A stretch of DNA of 64,000 bases from assembly GCA_963734845.1 (NCBI GenBank), contig CAVTIS010000001.1:371845-435844 (forward strand), in the 5' to 3' direction. This stretch comes from JAKAVN01 sp963734845 (GTDB lineage: Bacteria > Desulfobacterota > Binatia > Binatales > Binataceae). The translations under genes and the position numbers were made by a program. The notes under the pieces were generated by a model. The model was given only the letters and a program-made list of their open reading frames with translations. It did no database searches and had not been told where the DNA came from. Of the stretch, positions 27,463-36,437 are shown piece after piece. Position 1 is the stretch's first letter. Each line of letters begins with the position of its first letter.

Positions 27463-28093
27463 CCTCTCTCAGATTGGTGGCGTCCCAAATCAGTCTTGGA
27501 TCGAAAGACTCGACCGCCAGCATCGTCAGCACTACAACCGCCGCGAAGAAAAAGAGGCCCGGCCCCGGCTCGACCGACATCAGCGGCTGAAGCTGGATCA
27601 GCGCCGCGGTAAAGGTGTCGACGAACACGTCAACCATCGACCAGCGTCCGATGAACTCGATGATTCGGTACATACGGATGCGCTGCCGGTTATTTTCGAC
27701 CGATCCCCGCCGCACGCTAATCAGCAAATACGCCAACGCGAAAATCTTCGCGCTCGGAATCATAATGCTCGCGACCAGCACGATGAGCGAAAGCGGCCAT
27801 CCGGTCGGCGACCACAGCAGCACGACGCCTTGCATGATGGTGTCGGACTCGGCGCCGGCGGCGGTGGTCGTGGTCAATACGGGAAGCAGGTTGGCCGGGA
27901 TGTAGCAGACCGCCGCGGCGATCAAGAAGGCCCAGGTGCGCTGAATGCTGTCGGACTTGCGAAACTCCAGCACTTCGTCGCAGCGCGGGCATCGCCCTTC
28001 GCTCGCGCCCGGGGCCGGGCGCGAAAGCAGAGCGCAAGTGTCGCAGGTCTGCAGACCCCGCAACATCGCGATGGGCGCGGCCGGGCTCACCAT
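27449..28093 (-). CDS. pqiA: PqiA-domain inner-membrane protein, second half
   Basis: 214 residues. A zinc-ribbon-like N-terminus (CDTCALL near 17 and CPRCDE near 35) leads into four membrane helices of the PqiA domain. E. coli PqiA holds two such units in one chain. Here two separate genes, this one and 28087-28797, each carry one unit, overlapping by seven bases. It is likely the inner-membrane partner of PqiB. Confidence 0.88.
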   Translation of the reverse strand: MVSPAAPIAMLRGLQTCDTCALLSRPAPGASEGRCPRCDEVLEFRKSDSIQRTWAFLIAAAVCYIPANLLPVLTTTTAAGAESDTIMQGVVLLWSPTGWPLSLIVLVASIMIPSAKIFALAYLLISVRRGSVENNRQRIRMYRIIEFIGRWSMVDVFVDTFTAALIQLQPLMSVEPGPGLFFFAAVVVLTMLAVESFDPRLIWDATNLREVAHG

Positions 28094-28797
28094 CTGGCCT
28101 CGGCTATCTGCCCGGCGGCGCGCTCGTCGCCACCGGCGGGTTCGCGCGGCGAGCCGTCAGCCGCCCACTCGATCCGCTCCCACACCTCTTTAGGATCGAA
28201 GTTCGCCTGCATCGCGGCCAGCAGGAACACCAGCACCCCGAGCACGTAGAGCGCCATTCCCGGGATCACGGTTGCGTAATCGGCAATCTTCACCAGGGCC
28301 ACCAGCACGCCGAGCATCATCACCTCGATCATGCTCCAGAGCCGGGTAGCCGGATGAAGACGCAGAAGCTTGCCCACCCATTTTCGCGGCCGGCTTCGAT
28401 GAGCCCCGACCGCGATCGCGAGCATCGAGCCGATTTGCAGCGCCGGCGCAACGACGGCCGTGAGCAGCACCAGCGCCCCGACGATCCTCTGCCCTCCCTG
28501 CCACAGATGGTTAGCGCCGCCGATCACGGTGGTCGAGGCTTCGCGCCCGACGATCGTGAGCCCGAGCATCGGAACGGAATTCGCCACCGCGAAGAGCAAC
28601 GCGGCGGCGATCGTCAGCGCCAGTGTCCGGTTGAGGGAGTCCTCGCGCCGCCGCCATAACTCCTCGTTGCATCGCGGGCAGCGCGCCGAGGCGCCCGGTG
28701 CGAGATCCGGCAGCCGCTGCAGCAGGTCGCAATGAGGACAACCGACGAGCGCGGCGTCGGCGACCGGTTGGTTGTACACCCGGTCATACAAACGCAC
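28087..28797 (-). CDS. pqiA: PqiA-domain inner-membrane protein, first half
   Basis: 236 residues from GTG 28797. A zinc ribbon (CPHCDLL near 20, CPRCNE near 40) precedes four membrane helices of the PqiA domain. It is the first gene of the pqi operon. The C-terminal tail DGSPREPAGGDERAAGQ is hydrophilic and extends past the domain. Split PqiA pairs occur in many proteobacteria, so this is not a broken gene. Confidence 0.86.
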   Translation of the reverse strand: MRLYDRVYNQPVADAALVGCPHCDLLQRLPDLAPGASARCPRCNEELWRRREDSLNRTLALTIAAALLFAVANSVPMLGLTIVGREASTTVIGGANHLWQGGQRIVGALVLLTAVVAPALQIGSMLAIAVGAHRSRPRKWVGKLLRLHPATRLWSMIEVMMLGVLVALVKIADYATVIPGMALYVLGVLVFLLAAMQANFDPKEVWERIEWAADGSPREPAGGDERAAGQIAEARW

Positions 28798-28867
28798 TTC
28801 CGATGAGCGGGCAAGGTGGCCTTTGGGCGGATAGTCCTACCGGACCCTTTGCCGGCTGATTTGCCGG

Positions 28868-29305
28868 TCATTCGCCGGTTCGTTTGGCATCCACCGGCGG
28901 TGCAGGCATCGTGTCGAATTCCGTCAGACCTCCCGCGCTCACGTCCCAACTCTGACGATCGCGGGTAAATAGAATAGCCTCCGGCTTGAAAACCGAGGGG
29001 TCGTCCAGCGTGCCGACATATATTGATACGGCGTCCGGAGCCATATCAGCCATTCCGAAGAGCAAGCTGCCGCAGGTCGTACAGAAGTGCCGGGTCGTTT
29101 TCATTCCGCTCGTTCCCCGCACCGGATAGCTCGTAGTCTCGCCGGTTACCTTGAACAGCGGCTTCGGCATACCCATCACCGGCACGTGCCCGGCACCGGA
29201 GGCCCGTTGGCAGTCGCGGCAGTGGCAGTGAACCGCGTACAACGGGGTTCCTTGAGCCTCGTAGCGCACCGCTCCGCACAAACAGCCGCCGGTTATCGTC
29301 TTCAT
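28868..29305 (-). CDS. GFA-family zinc-binding protein
   Basis: 145 residues, complete GFA (glutathione-dependent formaldehyde-activating-like) fold. Zinc ligands are visible in GGCLCGAVRYE (residues 7-10 region), the CHCRDCQRASG motif near 28, and FCTTCGS near 73. Most family members are not proven formaldehyde enzymes; this one is best called a zinc protein of unknown activity. AAAGGA is well spaced before ATG 29305. A perfect 16-bp tandem repeat lies just upstream. Confidence 0.85.
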   Translation of the reverse strand: MKTITGGCLCGAVRYEAQGTPLYAVHCHCRDCQRASGAGHVPVMGMPKPLFKVTGETTSYPVRGTSGMKTTRHFCTTCGSLLFGMADMAPDAVSIYVGTLDDPSVFKPEAILFTRDRQSWDVSAGGLTEFDTMPAPPVDAKRTGE

Positions 29306-29315
29306 CCCGGTCCTT

Positions 29316-29347
29316 TATGTAATATGACGCGTATGTAATATGACGCG
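29316..29347. repeat. Perfect 16-bp tandem duplication upstream of the GFA gene
   Basis: TATGTAATATGACGCG occurs twice head-to-tail at 29316-29331 and 29332-29347. It lies 10-42 bases upstream of the GFA start codon, in the 59-base gap after the AhpD-like gene. It may be an operator repeat or a replication-slippage product. Confidence 0.75.
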
Positions 29348-29364
29348 AACGCTCGAAAACTCTG

Positions 29365-29757
29365 CTATTTGAAGGCCTCATCGATATCGACCTGATAGCC
29401 ATTGGCCATGCGATTGGTTTCGTTCGCCATCCCCACCACGGCCATCAGTTCGCCGAGCATCGCGTCGGTCATGCCGGCCTTGCGCGCGCCCGCCGTATGG
29501 GATCGGATGCAGTATTCGCAGCCGTTGGTCGCGCTGACCGCGACATAGATCATCTCCTTCACCATCCGGTCGAGCGCGCCCGGCGCCATCACTTCCTTGA
29601 CGCTTTCCCAGGTGCGTCGCAGGGTCGGCGGATGATTGGCCAGCACCTTCCAGAAGTTGTTGACCCAATCGGTCTTGCGCGCTGCCATGATGTCGTCATA
29701 GACGGCCCGAACCTCGGGGCTCGCTTCGCCATACTCGATGAGCTTTACCGTCGCCAT
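29365..29757 (-). CDS. Carboxymuconolactone decarboxylase/AhpD-like protein
   Basis: 130 residues, all-helical CMD fold. The redox motif EYCIRSHTAGARKAG near residue 82 keeps C-x-x-S-H with an upstream NGCEYC, so the pair CEYC plus His matches AhpD-type alkylhydroperoxidase reductases more than classical carboxymuconolactone decarboxylase. It probably reduces peroxides or acts as a disulfide reductase. It is upstream of the GFA gene on the same strand. Confidence 0.85.
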   Translation of the reverse strand: MATVKLIEYGEASPEVRAVYDDIMAARKTDWVNNFWKVLANHPPTLRRTWESVKEVMAPGALDRMVKEMIYVAVSATNGCEYCIRSHTAGARKAGMTDAMLGELMAVVGMANETNRMANGYQVDIDEAFK

Positions 29758-29908
29758 GCTGCCTCCGCGCCCGATGTAGGTTGCCGAAAAGCATATTCAC
29801 TTCGGCTTCGCCGCTGTCAAATGGCCGACTCGGCTCGCGCCACAATCGGTGCCGCTCGAGGCAATCTCGGGCTCGCCCAAGACAAGTTCAAAAGGTAGGC
29901 TCTTCACG

Positions 29909-30616
29909 ATGGCCTCCGCGGTTCGCAACAAGACGTCTGTAGCCGGCGCCGACGCGTATGACCAAGCGCGCCGCAAGCTGGTCCCCTGCTTCGACGATTT
30001 CTATCGCGCGGCACTCGACTTGCTGCCCTTCGCACCAGAGGCCCGGTTCGAAGTGCTCGACCTCGGCGCCGGGACTGGGTTGCTGTCGGCGATGATCGCC
30101 GAGATGTTTCCCAAGGCGCAGCTCACCCTGTTCGATCTCACGCCTGAGATGCTCACGATCGCGCGCCAGCGCTTGAAGCCTCTGGGCCGGCGCGTGCGAT
30201 TCGTAACCGCCGACTTCGCCGCCGCCGCGGCCGCGAAGTCCTACGATACGGTGGTGTCGGCCTTGGCGCTGCACCATCTGCCCGATAGCGGCAAGCGCCA
30301 TCTTTTCGCCGATATCTTCAAGTACCTGACGCACGGCGGCGTCTTCATCAATGCCGACCAGGTCGCGGGCGAGACGGCGGCTATCGATCGGCGCTCACGC
30401 GAGGCGTGGATCAAGCGCTCGCGCGAGTTGAAGGCCTCTGCGCGCGGGCTCGACGAGGCGCTCGAGCGGATGAAACAGGATTTGCCGGCGACCGTGGGAC
30501 AGCAGCTTGCCTGGATGCGTGAGTGCGGATTTATCGAGGTCGCCTGCTCCTACCGCAATCTGATTTTCGCGGTGATCTCGGGTATGAAACCCCTGCCGCG
30601 AGCTCTGCTGGAATAA
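29909..30616 (+). CDS. Class I SAM-dependent methyltransferase
   Basis: 235 residues from ATG 29909, preceded by AGGTAGG at good spacing; the longer frame from 29849 is not needed. SAM motif I is VLDLGAGTGLLS near residue 50, the acidic residue after motif II is in TLFDLTPEML near 75, and LALHHLP near 118 matches ubiE/TPMT-like methyltransferases. Substrate unknown. It is divergent from the AhpD-like gene. Confidence 0.85.
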   Translation: MASAVRNKTSVAGADAYDQARRKLVPCFDDFYRAALDLLPFAPEARFEVLDLGAGTGLLSAMIAEMFPKAQLTLFDLTPEMLTIARQRLKPLGRRVRFVTADFAAAAAAKSYDTVVSALALHHLPDSGKRHLFADIFKYLTHGGVFINADQVAGETAAIDRRSREAWIKRSRELKASARGLDEALERMKQDLPATVGQQLAWMRECGFIEVACSYRNLIFAVISGMKPLPRALLE

Positions 30617-30908
30617 GCAACATTTGCTGATTTCCGGCAACTATTTCAGGGCAGGGAACGATTTACCGAAGCTCGCGAAGTGCGAATCGCCGATAGGCCA
30701 AGACCTGTCGTGTTTTGTCGGACCCTCTTTTGGCATCGGGATTGCTCATTATCCTCCGACGGCGATCATAGCCGCGATCGTGTGTGCGATGGTCTTGCGC
30801 CGGCACGAGGTGGATGTGCGCCCGGCGTCTCCAAACGAGTCGCCGCGGCATCCGGTCGAGAATCTGCTCAATTAGCGGTTGCTAGGATTGCCCGGATAAA
30901 CACAAGGA

Positions 30909-32411
30909 ATGTCGGCACCGGCACTTTTCACTCCCACGGTTCAGCCACGGGCGGTTGCGCGGCCGCTGGCGGTTATTTGTGCCTGCGCCGCCGCGCTTCT
31001 CATCTTACTGGCACTTTACAGTAAACCGTCACACTCATTGATCGCGATCGCCGCCATCGTGGGGCCGGCGACCCTCCTGTACGGCGTGATGTACGCCTAC
31101 CGTCACACTGAATGGTTAATCTTCCCGCTCGCCTTGATAGCTCTGTTGATTCAGATATCGTTTTTCAGTGACGATCTCCGATCGGCGTTCCACTACGCGG
31201 CCACGGCGCTGTTTTGCCTCCCCGCCATTCCCATCGTGCGGCGCTCCAGTATCCTGCGCACCGGCGGATTCAGGCTCTACGTCATTTATTTCGCATGGGC
31301 TGCGATCACCGTCGTGTACTCGCTTGCTCCGGTGTATTCTCTTGCGCGCCTCATAGAGGCGGTCCTGATAATGATCGGGACCGCGGCCTGTATACTTCAG
31401 ATTCGCAAACCCGAGGACGTGACGCAGCTGCTGCTCCGCTTATTGTTGGCATGCGGCATAATGCTGGCGATGTTGGTGGTGTCGACTGCTGTATTGCCGC
31501 ACTCGATCACCTGGCAAAGCCCTTTCGAGAGCTACGAGCCTGACGAGCTGGCACACATGGCCAAGGCGGGTATCAGCGTTTTCGGTCTGGATCGTTTTCG
31601 CGGGCTGACCAGCGGTCCCAACGTTCTGGGAGCACTGATGCTGGTCGTGGTTGGTTCGGCGCTGGTGTGTTGGCGCGCGGTTGAGAAGCGTGGACGTTGG
31701 ATGTTGGCTGCGATGATCGCGACCGCACTGGCGCTTGACGTGCTCGCGGACTCGCGTTCGGCCTTCGTCGCGATGGCGTTTGGGGGCGGCCTTTTTGTGG
31801 TCTGGAAGTGGCGTCTGCGGGGAGCTCTTGTGTGCGCAGGCGCATTGGCGGCTGCGGTGCTGGTGATGCTGCATCGCGGGATGTTTGACTATGTCGGGCG
31901 CGACGTAGGCACGCTTACCGGCCGCACCGACATCTGGGCCTTCCTGATTCAAAAGATTCGTGAGCAGCCCATCCTCGGCTATGGATACGAGGTAGCCGGC
32001 GCCGTCTTCGACAGCAAGTACTTTCCAATCTGGTGGGGCCCATGGGACATGGGCCCGCATAGCTCATTGCACAACGGCTATCTGGGCCATGCGATCGGAG
32101 TCGGAATACCGGCGACAGCGTTCTGGCTCTACATCGTACTTCGGCCGTGGGTCTTCGCCCTGCGCCAGAAAGAAGATCCGTGGAATCTCAAGCCGATGTT
32201 TTTCCTTATAGTCGTTCCGATACTGATCAACAATTTCTCCGAGCAGCTGCTGGACGATTTTGGGGGTGGAATCGTCGCCTTGCTGTTCGGCCTGGTATGG
32301 GCGATCGCCGAGCGCTACCGAGTCCTCGCGTTGCGCAAAAAAGAGACCGACCGAAAGGCCGCTGTGACAGCCCTGCCCAAGGCCATAGGCGCCTTGGCGT
32401 CGGCCGGGTAA
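30909..32411 (+). CDS. O-antigen ligase/polymerase (Wzy-like) family protein
   Basis: 500 residues with about 11-12 membrane helices. The family's large periplasmic loop carries LTGRTDIWAFL near residue 337, GYGYE near 360 and PHSSLHNGYL near 382, where the Arg and His residues are functional in WaaL/Wzy proteins. It is probably the polysaccharide polymerase for the adjacent minus-strand exopolysaccharide operon, although it is on the other strand. AAGGA abuts the ATG, so a slightly later start is possible. The 292 bases before it hold no credible gene. Confidence 0.85.
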   Translation: MSAPALFTPTVQPRAVARPLAVICACAAALLILLALYSKPSHSLIAIAAIVGPATLLYGVMYAYRHTEWLIFPLALIALLIQISFFSDDLRSAFHYAATALFCLPAIPIVRRSSILRTGGFRLYVIYFAWAAITVVYSLAPVYSLARLIEAVLIMIGTAACILQIRKPEDVTQLLLRLLLACGIMLAMLVVSTAVLPHSITWQSPFESYEPDELAHMAKAGISVFGLDRFRGLTSGPNVLGALMLVVVGSALVCWRAVEKRGRWMLAAMIATALALDVLADSRSAFVAMAFGGGLFVVWKWRLRGALVCAGALAAAVLVMLHRGMFDYVGRDVGTLTGRTDIWAFLIQKIREQPILGYGYEVAGAVFDSKYFPIWWGPWDMGPHSSLHNGYLGHAIGVGIPATAFWLYIVLRPWVFALRQKEDPWNLKPMFFLIVVPILINNFSEQLLDDFGGGIVALLFGLVWAIAERYRVLALRKKETDRKAAVTALPKAIGALASAG

Positions 32412-32427
32412 GGCGTTCGCCTCCAAC

Positions 32428-33291
32428 ATGAAGAAGTGTAAATCGACGCGCGCCTTTCGCATCCTGCGGTCAGGTCTTATCGTCCTCGTCGTGGGCGGGG
32501 TTCTCGGCCCGCCGGCCTTCGTAAGCCCGCTCGCCGCCTCATCGGTGCAGGCGGCCGAGGCTCCGGCCGGCTACTTTCCGACCTTGCCTCCGCACGCGGC
32601 GCTGCCCAGCGCCGCCGCGTGCGCGAGCGCGGTACTGTCGACGCCGGCTTCCGCGGAGCTGCGCCCCGCCAATGCCGCCGCCAATCATACCGTGCCGACG
32701 CCGGAGCAGCTGACGGCGTTTCACGCTTTTCCCGTCAAGGGCAGTTTTGTGCCGCGGTGGGACTTTGTGCGCGTGGACGGTCAGTTCACGGGCACCACGG
32801 ATCAGATACTGCGATGGGGCGCATGCAAGTGGGGTGTGGATGAAGACGTGGTGCGGGCGGAGGCCGCCGCCGAATCGCACTGGCTGCAGAGCGCGGCCGG
32901 CGACACTACCACCGACTTCTCGTTGTGCCCGCCCGGTGCGGGTTTCCCTGGGGCCTGGGACGGCGCGCAATGCAAGCAGAGCTACGGCATCATGCAGATG
33001 AAGTATAAATCGTTCGGCGGCTGGCCTCTGAGCAAAGACAGCACCGCGTTCAATGTGGACTTCAGACTGGCCTATCAGCGCGCCTGCATGAACGGCGACA
33101 TAAGCTATCTGCCCCAACGGATTCCGGCGTCCGGCTATCCGCGATATCCCGACGGCACGCCCGACGAGATGATGTGGGGATGCATGGGGGACTGGTTTTC
33201 CGGCAGCTGGTACGACCCGGGTGCGCTGAAATACATCGCAGCAGTCAAATTGCTCTTGGCCCCCAAGGGCTGGCTGCGGGGGCAGTTCTAA
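32428..33291 (+). CDS. Secreted lysozyme/SLT-like protein
   Basis: 287 residues. An N-terminal signal (about 1-42, ending near SSVQAAE) and a Pro/Ala-rich linker precede a domain with GVDEDVVRAEAAAESHW near 146, where Glu in AES fits the catalytic Glu of lytic transglycosylases, and SYGIMQMKY near 186, the GxMQ motif of the SLT fold. It may trim peptidoglycan to let the polysaccharide exporter through. It starts 16 bases after the polymerase gene. Confidence 0.7.
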   Translation: MKKCKSTRAFRILRSGLIVLVVGGVLGPPAFVSPLAASSVQAAEAPAGYFPTLPPHAALPSAAACASAVLSTPASAELRPANAAANHTVPTPEQLTAFHAFPVKGSFVPRWDFVRVDGQFTGTTDQILRWGACKWGVDEDVVRAEAAAESHWLQSAAGDTTTDFSLCPPGAGFPGAWDGAQCKQSYGIMQMKYKSFGGWPLSKDSTAFNVDFRLAYQRACMNGDISYLPQRIPASGYPRYPDGTPDEMMWGCMGDWFSGSWYDPGALKYIAAVKLLLAPKGWLRGQF

Positions 33292-33374
33292 TAGCTATCG
33301 AGTGGACGCCTCTCCGACGCAGTCATCCGGCCTGACTTAGGCGCGTCCATGCGTCCCGCCCGCGAACGCAAGCG

Positions 33375-34157
33375 CTAGCGCCCGCGGGCCCCGCGAATCG
33401 CCGCCGGGATCTCTTCCATCGCGAGCTTCAACAGTAGTTTGCGAAACCGCATTCCACGGCTGTTAAGGCGCTCGAAGATCTCGAGCACGTCCTCGCGCGG
33501 ATGCTCGACCAGGGTCGCGACCAGTTCCCGCTGGTAGATCATAGCCGCGCGGCTCAGCCGTCGGTAAAGCTCCGCCGAGTCCACCGCGCGGTAGCACGCC
33601 AGAGTTTTCAGCCTGCCGACGAGCAGCTCCAACTCGCGCCGGCCTACCTCATCTTGCGGGTCGATCGCCCGCAGGCGGCTGACCGGAATCAGGCCCGAAG
33701 CGTCGGCTCCGGCGCTCTCCCGCGCGGCTACAAACTCCGGCGGGCCATGGGTGCCGGCGTCGAAGCGCAGGTCGTATCGCTGGCGCAGGCGTGTGCGGTC
33801 GGCGGCGGACCTACGGGCGAGCCAGACCGGTTCGCGACCGGACAGAATGCAAAGTGCGGTCAGCCGCTGCTGGCCATCCGCGATCCACCAGCGCGGCCGG
33901 TCCCGGCCGTCGCTACTCTCGGCATTGCGCCACAACAGCAACGCGCCGAACGGATAGTTCCGCCACAGCGAGTCGCCGAGGCCGCATACCTGCGAGGGCT
34001 GCCACGCGAACTGACGTTGAAACTCGGGGACGTCCCATTCGCCCGAGACCGCGCGCTCGACCGCTTCGCTCACGGTGACGACGTGGTAGGCGTAACCGGC
34101 ATCGTTTTCCGCGTTGGCGTCCGCGGCTGCGCGCGCGGCTGGGGGGCCGTGGCTCAT
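33375..34157 (-). CDS. Stand-alone DUF262 (GmrSD N-like) protein
   Basis: 260 residues, only the DUF262 ParB/Srx-like domain. The hallmarks are DVPEFQRQFAWQPSQV near 42, RWWIADGQQRLTAL near 88 (the DGQQR nuclease/NTP motif) and EIFERLNSRGMRF near 228. GmrSD-type restriction proteins add a DUF1524 HNH domain, absent here. It is the last gene of the exopolysaccharide operon with a four-base overlap to the preceding gene, an unusual place for a DUF262 protein. A defence, nucleotide-sensing or regulatory role is possible. Confidence 0.8.
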   Translation of the reverse strand: MSHGPPAARAAADANAENDAGYAYHVVTVSEAVERAVSGEWDVPEFQRQFAWQPSQVCGLGDSLWRNYPFGALLLWRNAESSDGRDRPRWWIADGQQRLTALCILSGREPVWLARRSAADRTRLRQRYDLRFDAGTHGPPEFVAARESAGADASGLIPVSRLRAIDPQDEVGRRELELLVGRLKTLACYRAVDSAELYRRLSRAAMIYQRELVATLVEHPREDVLEIFERLNSRGMRFRKLLLKLAMEEIPAAIRGARGR

Positions 34158-35593
34158 CGCCCACCCGCAGCTTGCAGGCCGAGCGTCGGCACGGCGTCGG
34201 GCAGCCGACTGTTTCTAACTTCGATTGCGATGTCCTCGAGCGATTGCGACGGCAGCCCCTTGGCGGATGCGAATTTCAGGATCTCGTCGAAATGCGAGGC
34301 GTCGCCGCCCCGGTCCCAAAAGCGCGAGAAGCGCTTCAATCCCACTTCGTCAGGGTGTGCGGAGGCGATGATTGGCAGGCCGAGCGCGGCCATCGCCAAC
34401 ATCCGATCGCGCCCCAACGACGCCGCCGGATACCGATACAGGATGGTTAAGCCGGAGGGCGGATCCGTGTGTGAGGGCGCCGAGTCGTTGGGGCTCGGGG
34501 GCCAATGCGAATCCGTACAGGCCGCAACCTGCGGCTGCTCAACATTGGCCAGAAATCCTGCCCGCGCTAGCAGCGGATATTGCCCGGGTGCGGACCGCTC
34601 AAACGGGTAGACCATTATCGGCTGCAAACGAATGCCGAAGCGCCGCTCGATTCGTCCGACCATGCGCCGGCCGCGCGCCAGCTCGGTCGCGGGCGACTCG
34701 ATGGCGCAGTGATCGACGTGGCGAAACAGCCCATGCCATACGAAACCGGTCGAAAATTTTTTTGCCGCCTCCAGATAAGCGCGGCTCGGGCTGGAATGAC
34801 GCGGCGTCCAGGCGAAATCGGTGTGCGCGCCAGGGCAAAGATTTTCTATATGGCGGAGCAGCGTGGTCACCGGTGTGGCGCTGAAATGGTCGTAATTCGC
34901 CGGGCGGTCGTCGATCACGAGATTGAAGGGCGGCAGGCGCGCCGGATCGATCCCGGCCGCGCGATTAGCCGCAGCCAGCGGCCCTGCGTATTGATGACGC
35001 GTCTCGCGACGGCCCAACTGTGCCACGACCAGAGGTTCGACGCCGCTCTCGTGCTCCGGATTCAGCTCCGGACTCAGATCGTGGATTACGCATCCATCGC
35101 CATAGCGGAGCGCGAAAATTGCGGCGCGCTCGACGCCATCAACGTGGCGCACGACAAGCAGTTCTTCGATAGCCGGATCGAAGCGGCGCTCGGCGCCAGG
35201 GACGTCGAGGAGGACTCCGGCCGTTGCCTCCCCGGCCAGCACCGCAGGAAGCATCCGGCTCGCCGTAAAGCGGTAAGCGACCGCCCGGCGCTCGGACGCG
35301 ATCGCCAGTTCTATCGGCGCGAAAGGCCTCAGGTCGAGAGTCCGCGCGCCCCCTGCGACCCCGCGTACGTACAACGTGGCGCCCTGGCCGACGAGGCTCA
35401 AAAGGTGGCCTTTGCGGTGGCGGGGAAATTCCCGCATCCGCGCCGCTCCGATTGCGATCATCGACCCTTGCGGGATTTGCTCCGGCAGCGCGTCGAGGTC
35501 GTTGCAATATATCAGGCGCGCGCCGCGCACCCGCGCAAGGCGGGCTGCCGCCGCGCCGGCCGCAGCGCTATCGATTAGAAAGCAGGTCGCCAT
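34154..35593 (-). CDS. Exopolysaccharide-locus protein of unknown function, possible deacetylase-like barrel
   Basis: 479 residues from ATG 35593, which gives a 26-base overlap with the upstream gene; the frame extends further to 35746 only as a shadow. The C-terminal half has TDFAWTPRHSSPS, KKFSTGFVWHGLFRHVDH and a series of conserved-looking His/Asp residues that hint at a glycoside-hydrolase/deacetylase (NodB-like) barrel. The N-terminal 200 residues look like a flavodoxin- or glutamine amidotransferase-like alpha/beta domain. I do not recognise the family with certainty. It is coupled to the DUF262 gene by a four-base overlap. Confidence 0.65.
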   Translation of the reverse strand: MATCFLIDSAAAGAAAARLARVRGARLIYCNDLDALPEQIPQGSMIAIGAARMREFPRHRKGHLLSLVGQGATLYVRGVAGGARTLDLRPFAPIELAIASERRAVAYRFTASRMLPAVLAGEATAGVLLDVPGAERRFDPAIEELLVVRHVDGVERAAIFALRYGDGCVIHDLSPELNPEHESGVEPLVVAQLGRRETRHQYAGPLAAANRAAGIDPARLPPFNLVIDDRPANYDHFSATPVTTLLRHIENLCPGAHTDFAWTPRHSSPSRAYLEAAKKFSTGFVWHGLFRHVDHCAIESPATELARGRRMVGRIERRFGIRLQPIMVYPFERSAPGQYPLLARAGFLANVEQPQVAACTDSHWPPSPNDSAPSHTDPPSGLTILYRYPAASLGRDRMLAMAALGLPIIASAHPDEVGLKRFSRFWDRGGDASHFDEILKFASAKGLPSQSLEDIAIEVRNSRLPDAVPTLGLQAAGGR

Positions 35594-36437
35594 CGCGTTT
35601 CGGAGACTCGCGCCGCGGCGCCTTGCGCTTGCGAGTCTCAGACCTGCGAATCCCGGTACCCGCCGGCTCGTTCCCGGTCGGCTGCAGTTCGCTGGTGCGC
35701 TGCGCGTTTGACTCCAGGATCGCGTCGAGCAGCGGCGAGCCGGCAACCTTGCGCAGCAACTGGATATTGGGAATCACACAATGGCCCCCGATAATCCCCG
35801 GGAAGTAGCGCGTTTGGGGCAGGAAAGGGACTTCCTCGAAAAAATCGATCGCCTCATCGTAGTCACCGCCGACGCGGCGGGCGTAGCGGTCGAGATCCTG
35901 CGCAAAGGCAATCTGCACGCCGAAGTAGGTTGTCTCGGCGAGCTTGGCCAGCTCCAGCGTCTCCGGCTTGCCCATCCGCCGGGTCTTCATCCCGGCGTCC
36001 TCGAAATGGCGTGCGGCGGCGGCGGCGGTTTCGGCCTCGGCGGCCGCCACGAACTTGACGTAGCGCAGCAGATCCTGCGCCATCCGCACGTGCTTGCCGC
36101 GCACCGGACTATAGGCGACCGGTTTGCCGCTGCGCTGCGCGAGCGCGCGCGTCGTTCCGGGCAGCACCGTGCTGTTGACGATCGTCAGTGCGGGATTGAA
36201 GCGCTTGATGTAGCCGCATACGGCGGGCTCAAACTGAGCGCTCGATTGAAATGGGATGCAGATGTGCATCACGCCGATCGGCGCGTCGAACCCGCGCGGC
36301 TCGATATCGTGACGCAGGATCGGCCTGCGGCGCTCGATGACTTCGGCCAGCGCCGCGCCGACCTCGCCCAGGCCAACAATCAGGGTCTCCCCGTGCTCCA
36401 CTTGGTTTCCTCCGCGGCCCTTTTCGATTTGTTTCAC
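35568..36437 (-). CDS. Short UDP-sugar dehydrogenase-like protein
   Basis: 289 residues. The Rossmann motif is GLGEVGAAL near 22, and NSTVLPGTT near 89 and the GIIGGHCVIPN loop near 214 carry the catalytic Cys, all as in UDP-GlcNAc/UDP-glucose 6-dehydrogenases. The usual C-terminal UDP-binding domain (about 120 residues) is missing: after ILESNAQRTSEL the chain ends in a basic tail. So it may be a nucleotide-sugar dehydrogenase remnant or a variant with another substrate. It overlaps the glycosyltransferase upstream by four bases and is overlapped downstream. Confidence 0.72.
   Translation of the reverse strand: MKQIEKGRGGNQVEHGETLIVGLGEVGAALAEVIERRRPILRHDIEPRGFDAPIGVMHICIPFQSSAQFEPAVCGYIKRFNPALTIVNSTVLPGTTRALAQRSGKPVAYSPVRGKHVRMAQDLLRYVKFVAAAEAETAAAAARHFEDAGMKTRRMGKPETLELAKLAETTYFGVQIAFAQDLDRYARRVGGDYDEAIDFFEEVPFLPQTRYFPGIIGGHCVIPNIQLLRKVAGSPLLDAILESNAQRTSELQPTGNEPAGTGIRRSETRKRKAPRRESPKRDGDLLSNR

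Noticed and set aside
30624..30875. 83-residue plus-strand ORF between the methyltransferase and the polymerase gene
   Set aside because: No good ribosome binding site, no recognisable domain and no coupling to neighbours; likely chance in GC-rich DNA.
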